A DNA stretch of 22,802 bases, taken from positions 1 through 22,802 of the IMG/VR virus record IMGVR_UViG_3300010885_006450. One strand, given 5' to 3'. The DNA is from a virus. The position numbers were made by a program, and so were the translations under genes. This document shows, in pieces, positions 20,401-22,802 of the stretch. The notes beneath the pieces are model-generated. The model was not told the origin of the DNA. It searched no databases and saw only the letters and a program-made list of their open reading frames with translations. The first letter of the stretch is position 1. Each line of letters starts with the position of its first letter.

Positions 20401-22738
20401 CCAGATGCCAACATTTATTGGCGACGGTGTAACTAAGAATGTTGAAATTGGTCAATTTATCACAGTCAATCCCGGAGATACTTTAATATTTAGGCCTTTC
20501 GACAGCGATGGTACAGTTAACATCACTGATATTAATATTATTGATACAAATCTTTCTGGAGGAAGCCTCAGTGCTGTTAGTGGTGCTTATGTGACAGCTA
20601 CAGGAACAATGGCTGAAGATATCAGCATTGACGGTGGAAAATTTATTGGACCCGATCAAGTTCCTGCACCAGAGGAAAACATCCCTGGGCAAGTTCTTGA
20701 AAGTGTTAGTATCAAAGTTTTTCATTCTGTACAAACAGGAGCAACACCGTTGCAGTCTACAATTGTCAATGGTAACGGAATTACTAAAAACTTTAAAATT
20801 GGCCTAGATGTATTAGAATCTGAATCTGTAATGGTTTATGTAGATAAAATTAAATCTAGTACTATTGACTTAGATGGTAGCACAATAACCTATACAATTG
20901 ATTACAATTCTAACGAAGTGGTATTTATGAATGCACCTGCTAAAGGCAGTGTAGTTGAAATAATATCTATTGGTATTGGCGGAGTTGCATTATTAGATTA
21001 TCAAGAATTTGAAGCCGACGGCGAGACTTCAAACTTCTTAACTAAGGCAAATTATGTTGACACTGCTACAGTACTAGTTACTGTAGATGGTGTAGAAGTT
21101 GATGCATTGTTTGTCAATAGTACAGATGTAACAGATATTTCTGGAAAAACATTAATTCAATTTGCTAACCGTCCGGCTCGAAGACAGATTGTAAAAATTG
21201 TTTGCCTAGGAGCAGCTACAGATGTTGATTCCGGACAACAAGCAGTTGTAAGAGTAAATCAACAGGTTGTTATTTTTGATGGAAGCACACTAAGCTATGA
21301 TCTTGACAAGTTTGTAAACTTACAAAGAGCTAGTGCTACGGGATCAGTCCTAGTAGAAGTTAACGGACTTAAATTAACAGGACCAGAAACTGAATTTGTT
21401 GTATATGACGGAAGCAATAATGTTATAAACATTTTAAAAGATCCGTTGCAGCCTACAAATACAGCTACCCAACAAAATATTGAAGTCTTTGTTAACAACG
21501 AACAAAAACGATATATCTTAGATTATGTGTATGACGGTAATAATAATACTGTAACAGTATCTACAGAAGTGTTAACCGTTGGTGATGAGATTAAAATTGT
21601 CATTGATGTAAACAGTCAATATTCTTTTGAAAATAATAATATTGTGTTTGCCGGGACAACTTTTGTTGAAAATGACAGTACTATGACCTTGCAAGAATCG
21701 GATCAAATTACTGTGACCTGGTTCAGCGAGTACCCAAGCATGAATATCATCAGCGATGAATATGCCGGAGGAAAATCTAGATACCAGTTATCTAGAGGAC
21801 CAGTTAGTGCAAGTTATATTTGGGTATACGTAAACGGACAACGATTAACACAAGAAAAAGATTACGAAGTTTCAATCCCTAGGAACCTTGTATATCTACA
21901 ACAGCCAACATTATTAACTGATACAATCAAAATTGTGCAGTTTGGAAATTATGTAAGAAGACAAAGTCTAGGATTTGAAGTCTTTAAAGATATGCTAAAC
22001 ATACATCATTTTAAACGCTTTAGTATTGACAAAGCTGTAACATTGGTTAACGATTTATACTACTATGATCAAGAAATTACGTTAACTGATGCATCTAATT
22101 TGTTTGATCCTATTCCTTCTAGAAATATTCCAGGCACAGTTTATATCAACGGTGAACGTATAGATTACTATGTTAAAAATGAAAATGTTTTATCTCAACT
22201 AAGAAGAGGAAGTTCTGGAACATCTATTGCTGAAATGTATGCAGCCGGTACTCCTGCGGTTGATGTTAGCCGAGTTGAAAGTTTACCCTATAATGAAGAA
22301 CAGGAAAGATTAGATTTTGTCAGCGATGGCAGTAGTTTATTAGTAGGCCCATTATCGTATGTTCCTCTAATTAGTGAAAAAACATGGACTAGAACTACAA
22401 TCCCAACAGGGTTTGATAGTTGCGATCAAATTGAAGTTTTTGTTGCAGGAAAAAGATTGCGCAAAGATTCTGTTACAATTTATGATCAAACTTTAAACAT
22501 AACAAGTCCGCAGGCAGACGTTGAAGTTGAGCCAGAGTTTACTGTTGATGGAACTAATCCGTACATTAGATTAACTACTACAGTTCCTGCAGGAACACGC
22601 ATCACAATTATAAGAAAACTAGGAAAAGTTTGGTATGACCGAGGAGAAAGTTCAGCAAGTTCTGGTGTAACTCTGCTTAAGAATTCAGGAACAATACCCG
22701 AATTTTTAAAACAAAAGAGCACCGAGCTGCCTGAATAA
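8477..22738 (+). CDS. Giant modular baseplate/tail-fibre protein in the gp7 position
   Basis: One frame of 4753 codons (about 520 kDa) fills 63% of the window; T4 gp7, its positional counterpart, has 1032 residues. I recognise blocks shared by very large marine myovirus structural proteins: SGLPIRRTVDLLPQVF and GRRWGKTYNGSDIYLDDDTT near the N-terminus, NPWSRYNRWFHKATLEQAH (about 431-449), VIQGHDGS (about 1036), KWIDSLVGFNQSGNPVPDPT (about 3175) and ERIDYYVKNENVLSQLRRGS (about 4559). In order it holds a split cupredoxin-like domain (165-319), two fibre-like beta modules (about 717-1002), two aromatic modules (1460-1505, 1720-1761), a six-blade FG-GAP-like propeller with insertions (2176-2893), two glycine-rich repeats (about 3284-3350, 3637-3698), a helical block (about 3510-3586) and a C-terminal string of beta modules (about 3741-4717). 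No signal peptide or membrane segment is visible, and I count only seven cysteines. It probably joins wedge and host-binding roles. Homology to T4 gp7 is not shown; it is inferred from position. Confidence 0.75.
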   Translation: MADQIFPQSGLPIRRTVDLLPQVFKTETNDKFMAAVVDPLVQPGVLQKTTGYIGRRWGKTYNGSDIYLDDDTTLRSRYQLEPGVVISNEQGQVENFYDYIDFKNQLQFFNNYNERDDKITSQEHYSWTPPIEWDMFVNFREYYWVPSGPPSVKVLGQGNDIVSTYRVRQGTTSTWIFYPDGLTNNPTITLYRGQTYKFNVNSPREGFFIRTAYDTGSLKYRPELPYIPNQLAVYDGKLWRALTYVKASVDGTITEGPDWAIVEDSVQTSKFDYSAGITNNGATNGTVTFEVPYDAPDILYYQSAINPDRFGRFLIQDIESNTSIDIDKEVVGKETYTSSNGVEFTNGLVVRFGGNVTPKKYSKDNWLVEKVGRSIELIKFSSLEVPIITSQVPEVIFDNTGFDTDPFDDATSYPGEKDYITICRASIDSNPWSRYNRWFHKATLEQAHKLNGSDFEAGDSFRAKRPIIEFRPNLQLFNHGSVAKTPVDFIDTFTTDVFSTIEGSEGYSIDGEFLYNGARILIIADTDTLANNKIYQVSFITHNNRKQIALKSVDDSDSLLGECVLVRSGNANKGLMYYFNGTNWVRSQDKTKVNQTPLFDIFDVNGVSFGNSDSYPVSTFLGTPILEYKVGNSVADIELGFSLDYLNIDNVGDIQFKFNLDSDSYTYSLNQQTVTVNLNTGFYRFNPLDEFGNSWTTTDSEYLQPILDSKIITESTNSVTLTTVNWDLFDDANSKILFYLNGVHFKDAYTRTEGTFTFVNNFSVNDVLSIKVFTDLDPDQGYYAIPHGLEKNPLNTELKTFTLGQAIDHLSLALDVDDRFTGIYPGNSNLRNLDGYQNKATRFLKHSGVAPLAIDVLCDKNTNLIKSLRYNSRLYSTFKNEFITRITETPPNDNIADFVDTVISNMGLAKDISNPFAGTDMIGSGAHTDIDYTVEDEGIKVFALSQKFNLTDLSDKAVYVYLNDVQLINGADYTFDDTFGFVRLSVTLTEGDSIKIKEYVSTAFNYIPYTPTKLGLYKKYLPQKFLDDTFQTPRDVIQGHDGSIITAFDDYRDDAILELERRIYNNIKQEYDHALFDIDAIFGGYYGNSLYTKEDLDAIVSPDFLRWVSNTDIDYTNNDLYFDRQNSFTYTYSNMTDPTGLKNLPGYWRGAYLWFYDTTRPHTCPWEMLGFSEKPVWWEKEYGPAPYTSGNLILWEDISQGIIRQGPRAGTHDRYARKSILSHIPADGDGKLLSPLDSGLATNYTLVNDRGDYKLGDISPSEFAWRSSSEWPFSVVVALSLLKPFEFITDSFDKSRMTVNKLGQTVFSETGIFVKLSDMKVPTASGTRVSGLISFISSYIKSKNLDPEQLITRINNLDVKISSRISGFVDQTEQKYLLDSKNPSSTSSSIYVPNENYNIIFNVSSPIASLVYSGVLIEKLAEGWKVRGYDNQLSYFNYFESIASSTDPLTSVGGVSAKFYDWAPDKVYNNGDIVRNQNVYYRALKSHTSVGTFDKALWKTLAKLPVVGGIDAYFRKTFDKLKTKKMYYGTVLTTVQDVVDFMLGYEAYLKFIGFNFDRYNSETQTAYNWQTSCKEFLFWTKHNWAVGSLLTLSPSAQEINVNILSGVPDNLFDSFYDYEIFKSDGTPLLPIFLNVKRDFQKVAVSTVNSNDGIYFLKLNYVLKEHVVLFDDRTVFNDVVYDKTTGYRQERIKSRGFRTVDWDGDYTSPGFLFDNVNIQQWGPYTDYRLGDIVSYKSYNWVSIQNQQGSETFNDTVWSKLDTDPKKGLVANFDYRINQFQDYYESDADGLGSSQRDLSRHVIGYQTREYLQAMAEDNVSQFRIYQGFIREKGTANSVTKVFEKLSRTNNGSIELNEEWAFRVGRFGGTDQSTETEFRIHKNDLKLNPQPILLAPVDTATDILDLYLRVPVNDFTIATSPFNKDINPVKKYTLTPRIAGYVNVLDVDYILPTRDDILKLDITKFEENTQVWITFEENSWTVLRYNIEKLLFLMDLNVNKTRVELVVNRPHGLSVGDIFGIRNVQNLQGFYKITEVPNVNALAFQISKDAKEPKWEPSTVINLELFNEARFSSYQSLDLDKVAALTDGSKLWIDKNESNKWEVVEKQSQFKVTDLAEYGISLPKNNGKSVVYSDALAQIISSMPGSNMVVAYLERAEGLKPFQTLLKPNNISNAADKVFGETLTISPDGRWLAVGSPNAAGVKSDYQDIFAPAASYSKGNIVLYQGRLWRAKIDLAGDGSTINLANDNWETATIVTANDQGTNNGYQAQGAVTMYEWSGQSWVEKFTFVSPRQDANEKFGEKIVLGVDAGNYYMAISAPGALNETGRVYLYKYAPITEDTTQTITLSVTVGPAQGAETGYKYYIDEQYHPNLTLEVGNTYIFDQTELSNVYFPNPIEGTVTNRHPINFSSDDINGPLGSGTLYTTGVTYYLDNRPVTQAQYIAGFDVATTRYVKVVVTELTAGILYYFSSALPLTMGNSMIKKYPTIAKEWQIVQNQNYKGVYNAAGATTYEVGSIVWYDNALWQSLEDQIGDGSTITINSGQWQKLDPVSTQSSLPSNPSINDVDDSTVILAAGLLSADQSSELVKKGDRFGSSLAMNRDGSILVIGAPLSDGQYFTNYKGEWNAYQEYAQGDTVKRNGSYYQLGSNGVDSSYRSYGETPSPSGTPWSLITVESTTSSGKVYIYKKDSYGLYNLIQTINAGSLPDINDLPINETVASGDLFGFSMDVDYSGTTLVVSSPQADIGLQNQGAVYVFKFDTDSTIPEYRLKQKLQSYETYNNELFGFGLSISERTERIVVGAKNTPYMLPTLFDIGNGTRFDGGRTTFSEDQGYPGQVYVFELKDQIYILSEKLQAELGDNEGFGYALDATASAIVTGSPDYMIAGEKVGRTRIFRKDPTKNSFTTVGEETDLVNIDLVKSISLYDDEKNVKLADVDIIDTNKFKILGSAEEEIKFKTPYDPATYTNGTDQVIVDADQAWFEKNIGALWWDLSKAKWVSHEQGDIAYRSGMWNQLAPGASIDIYEWVESSVSPTEWNKLADTVDGLANNISGQPAYANAVYSIKRFTNSATGLQSGTKYYFWVKNKTVIPQGVPSRKISAANIVSSIVNPIGEGVPIIAIIDKDKFLAYNFDSVIKGNSALLNIEYYKEERIPNVIHTEYQLLTEGQASSLPSEALEQKWIDSLVGFNQSGNPVPDPTLRPKQKYGLAFRPIQTIFVNRATALKIVIDRINSILTTKPFGDLIDFEYLNKIDPLPSPSLNLYDVSIDTYPELLEVGIVRVKPASLSANVVDGVIDTIDVIDSGFGYRTVPPIIITGDGTNAKAEAVLDNQGRISSVTVLQKGRKYTTADVSVRSFSVLVKSDSTFKNYWSIYYWDNVREGFFKSKVQAYNTTNYWNYVDWYSIGFNSTTRIVREIADIFQEINYTFEIGDVVRVKEYANGGWALLQRVVDGTGNILSNYELIGRQNGTIEIAKDLYNVKVYDYVATYDEEVYDNQPTRELRNILNAVKYNIFIDDLDAEWNKLFFTSMKYVFSEQLYVDWAFKTSFLNAVHNVGDLDQRPNYKNDNLSSFQQYLEEVKPFRTTIREYTSRYTDIDHQGAAITDFDVPPKYDKENRQVLPVLSNSEELNTYPYKWWTDNNGYEIIDIKLSNQGGDYKTPPKVYITGNGTGATAQAYISNGKVSGIKMLTTGSGYTTAAVSLIGGNASSTNIAQASPILGNGKVRSFNLALRFDRITKDGSYSNYQYEQTFTADGFTAIFDLNYPPTRDKTKISVIINSEIILDSDYSLTFYTLESDTYDLLRGKLRLNSLPPAGNVITIYYEKDDAVLDAVDRINKYYSPTSGMIGKEINQLMTGIDFGGVQIQGTTFDVSGGWDALPWFTDTWDSVESNNDFHYISDGSTAYVTLPEAPALGQRISIYLKRVGDGILRSIDTLDSAGAPRVVFDPGVPVPETVRIDDPSFVVFPDGSTNWDSTIILNPHAQMPTFIGDGVTKNVEIGQFITVNPGDTLIFRPFDSDGTVNITDINIIDTNLSGGSLSAVSGAYVTATGTMAEDISIDGGKFIGPDQVPAPEENIPGQVLESVSIKVFHSVQTGATPLQSTIVNGNGITKNFKIGLDVLESESVMVYVDKIKSSTIDLDGSTITYTIDYNSNEVVFMNAPAKGSVVEIISIGIGGVALLDYQEFEADGETSNFLTKANYVDTATVLVTVDGVEVDALFVNSTDVTDISGKTLIQFANRPARRQIVKIVCLGAATDVDSGQQAVVRVNQQVVIFDGSTLSYDLDKFVNLQRASATGSVLVEVNGLKLTGPETEFVVYDGSNNVINILKDPLQPTNTATQQNIEVFVNNEQKRYILDYVYDGNNNTVTVSTEVLTVGDEIKIVIDVNSQYSFENNNIVFAGTTFVENDSTMTLQESDQITVTWFSEYPSMNIISDEYAGGKSRYQLSRGPVSASYIWVYVNGQRLTQEKDYEVSIPRNLVYLQQPTLLTDTIKIVQFGNYVRRQSLGFEVFKDMLNIHHFKRFSIDKAVTLVNDLYYYDQEITLTDASNLFDPIPSRNIPGTVYINGERIDYYVKNENVLSQLRRGSSGTSIAEMYAAGTPAVDVSRVESLPYNEEQERLDFVSDGSSLLVGPLSYVPLISEKTWTRTTIPTGFDSCDQIEVFVAGKRLRKDSVTIYDQTLNITSPQADVEVEPEFTVDGTNPYIRLTTTVPAGTRITIIRKLGKVWYDRGESSASSGVTLLKNSGTIPEFLKQKSTELPE
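8969..9433 (+). other. Split cupredoxin-like domain in the giant protein (residues about 165-319)
   Basis: The first half reads PTITLYRGQTYKFNVNSPRE (about 186-205), then FFIRTAYDTG. The second half reads YSAGITNNGATNGTVTFEVP (about 273-292), then DAPDILYYQSAINPDRFGRF. These are the strand patterns of the cupredoxin-like domains frequent in marine phage structural proteins. Between the halves sits an aromatic module (226-264). The His and Cys ligands usual in copper-binding relatives are not seen at the expected places, so a structural role is likelier. Confidence 0.45.
9152..9268 (+). repeat. CBM5/12-like aromatic module 1 (residues 226-264)
   Basis: The segment NQLAVYDGKLWRALTYVKAS, ending in GPDWAIVED, matches a six-fold recurring pattern in this protein: polar residue, V/I-x-Y/N, G/N-x-x-aromatic-x-A/S, a variable loop, then a Trp near the end. 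This resembles short chitin/polysaccharide-binding modules of families 5 and 12. It is inserted inside the split cupredoxin-like domain. Confidence 0.4.
12854..12991 (+). repeat. CBM5/12-like aromatic module 2 (residues 1460-1505)
   Basis: YDWAPDKVYNNGDIVRNQNV followed by YYRALKSHTSVG and ALWKTL gives the full pattern: Y-x-x-G-D-I-V, an aromatic pair, and a closing Trp about 25 residues later. This is among the best matches to a family 5/12-type module in the window. Confidence 0.5.
13634..13759 (+). repeat. CBM5/12-like aromatic module 3 (residues 1720-1761)
   Basis: WGPYTDYRLGDIVSYKSYNW, VSIQNQQGSETF and TVWSKL show the same order of Y-x-x-G-D-I-V, an aromatic residue at the W position, a 10-15 residue loop and a closing Trp. 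It lies about 215 residues after module 2, outside the propeller. Confidence 0.5.
15110..15232 (+). repeat. CBM5/12-like aromatic module 4, inside propeller blade 1 (residues 2212-2252)
   Basis: SYSKGNIVLYQGRLWRAKID, DGSTINLANDNWETA. It interrupts blade 1 between GSPNAAG and QGAVTMYEW. GRLWRA here echoes GKLWRA of module 1. Confidence 0.5.
15494..15910 (+). other. Second cupredoxin-like domain, between propeller blades 2 and 3 (residues about 2340-2478)
   Basis: The order is YKYYIDEQYHPNLTLEVGNT, YIFDQTELSNV, NRHPINFSSDD, TTGVTYYLDN, TRYVKVVVTELTAGILYYFS and a final MGNSM. This follows the marine-phage cupredoxin-like pattern (ligand-like HP after the FDQ strand, G-V-T turn, LYY strand, M-G end). 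The usual C-x(n)-H before the final Met-Gly is replaced by SSALPLTMG, so one ligand-like His remains but a complete copper site does not. Confidence 0.45.
15998..16117 (+). repeat. CBM5/12-like aromatic module 5 (residues 2508-2547)
   Basis: YEVGSIVWYDNALWQSLEDQ, DGSTITINSGQWQKLDP. It shares the DGSTI-x-(7-8)-W core with module 4, which suggests a recent duplication between the two. It lies between the second cupredoxin-like domain and blade 3. Confidence 0.5.
16325..16489 (+). repeat. CBM5/12-like aromatic module 6, inside propeller blade 3 (residues 2617-2671)
   Basis: YKGEWNAYQEYAQGDTVKRN, GSYYQLGSNG and GTPWSLITVE. It interrupts blade 3 between GAPLSDG and SGKVYIYKK, the same loop used in blade 1. 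The loop before the closing Trp is longer than in the other modules. Confidence 0.5.
18326..18524 (+). repeat. Glycine-rich GYxxxP repeat, copy 1 (residues about 3284-3350)
   Basis: IDVIDSGFGYRTVPPIIITG, DGTNAKAEAVLDNQGRISSV, then LQKGRKYTTADVSV. It matches copy 2 about 290 residues later in the order G-x-x-Y-x-x-x-P-x-V/I-x-I-T-G-x-G-T-x-A-x-A. The motif looks like a small beta-rich repeat of phage tail proteins. Confidence 0.55.
19385..19570 (+). repeat. Glycine-rich GYxxxP repeat, copy 2 (residues about 3637-3698)
   Basis: IDIKLSNQGGDYKTPPKVYI, TGNGTGATAQAYISNGKVSG, then MLTTGSGYTTAAVSLIGG. The second half of each copy (V-x-x-x-x-G-x-x-Y-T) restates the start of the first, so each copy is itself nearly a tandem pair. 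Confidence 0.55.
19696..22625 (+). repeat. C-terminal string of fibre-like beta modules (residues about 3741-4717)
   Basis: Degenerate units of about 60-100 residues recur. Each has a start such as F-x-A-D-G or V-x-x-G-x-(S/T)-x-x-F, a middle strand of the type V-x-V-(N/D)-G-x-x-(L/V), and an end of the type P-A-x-G-x-x-(V/I)-x-I. Examples are TADGFTAIFDLN with PPAGNVITIYYE, VMVYVDK with APAKGSVVEIIS, VLVTVDGVEV with RPARRQIVKIVC, VLVEVNGLKLTG, IWVYVNGQRLTQEKDYEV, and IEVFVAGKRLRKD with VPAGTRITIIRK. Two similar units lie far upstream near residues 717-774 and 939-1002. Such units are typical of extended phage fibres and support a rod-like C-terminal region. Confidence 0.5.
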
Positions 22739-22745
22739 ATATACT

Positions 22746-22802
22746 ATGGAACAGAAAAAAACAAGTGAACCGACTATGAAACACCAACAACCGCAGGAAA
22801 AA
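22746..22802 (+). CDS. Start of a downstream gene, unidentified (partial)
   Basis: An ATG seven bases after the giant gene's stop opens a frame that stays open to the window end, encoding MEQKKTSEPTMKHQQPQEK. The 19 visible residues are charged and Gln-rich and give no family. No clear Shine-Dalgarno sequence precedes this ATG, nor the in-frame ATG at 22776, so the start is uncertain. T4 order would put gene 8 (wedge) next, but the visible residues neither support nor exclude this. Tight spacing and shared strand suggest it belongs to the same transcript. Confidence 0.4.
   Translation, partial: MEQKKTSEPTMKHQQPQEK

Noticed and set aside
8739-22722. A plus-strand frame at 8739-8933 and minus-strand frames within the giant gene
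   Set aside because: The giant frame carries recognisable motifs across these regions, and the alternative products look like random translations.
8477-22738. The giant frame as several genes joined by sequencing error
   Set aside because: The frame is continuous with no internal stop; repeats and modules continue in phase throughout, and no internal start with a strong ribosome site at a domain border stood out.
22734-22741. AATAAATA as a T4-type late promoter for the last gene
   Set aside because: It differs from TATAAATA by one base, but transcription would then start inside or after the ATG at 22746, leaving no leader. In AT-rich DNA such a match is expected by chance.
1-22802. CRISPR arrays, tRNA genes, insertion sequences, defence genes or metabolic genes
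   Set aside because: Coding frames cover about 99% of the window, the largest gap is 42 bases, and every full-length gene fits tail structure. No direct-repeat array or inverted-repeat-bounded element was seen.

Overview
The window is a gene-dense, AT-rich stretch (roughly 36-37% GC by eye) of a tailed bacteriophage of the T4-like myovirus superfamily. The gene order is head completion gp4 (tail end only), gp53, a tail-hub protein, gp5 spike, gp25, gp6, then one giant structural gene. T4 itself separates its hub gene 27 and gene 25 from the 53-5-6-7 cluster. The compact order here is, from memory, that of marine T4-like phages of cyanobacteria and other aquatic bacteria. Nothing here identifies the host, and no host gene, metabolic gene, integrase, tRNA, CRISPR or insertion sequence is visible.

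Layout: 1-81 is the C-terminus of the preceding gene (probably gp4). 83-400 encodes a short gp53-like wedge protein, 402-2819 an 805-residue hub protein, 2823-4583 a lysozyme-less gp5 spike, 4587-5021 gp25 and 5064-8462 an enlarged gp6. 8477-22738 is a single uninterrupted frame of 4753 codons (about 520 kDa) in the position of T4 gene 7. A new frame opens at 22746 and runs off the window. All genes are on the + strand with gaps of 1, 1, 3, 3, 42, 14 and 7 bases, so they probably form one late operon.

The products fit one machine, the contractile-tail baseplate. The hub protein and spike would form the centre of the plate, while gp53, gp25 and gp6 would form the wedges and start the sheath. 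The giant protein probably combines a wedge role (its N-terminus and position) with a host-contact role. It carries a likely six-blade FG-GAP-type beta-propeller, six short aromatic modules resembling carbohydrate-binding family 5/12, two cupredoxin-like domains without obvious copper ligands, paired glycine-rich repeats, and a C-terminal string of fibre-like beta modules. Its most striking feature is that aromatic modules are inserted at the same loop in two propeller blades, and another splits a cupredoxin-like domain. All domain calls were made by reading the protein and were not confirmed by a profile search.
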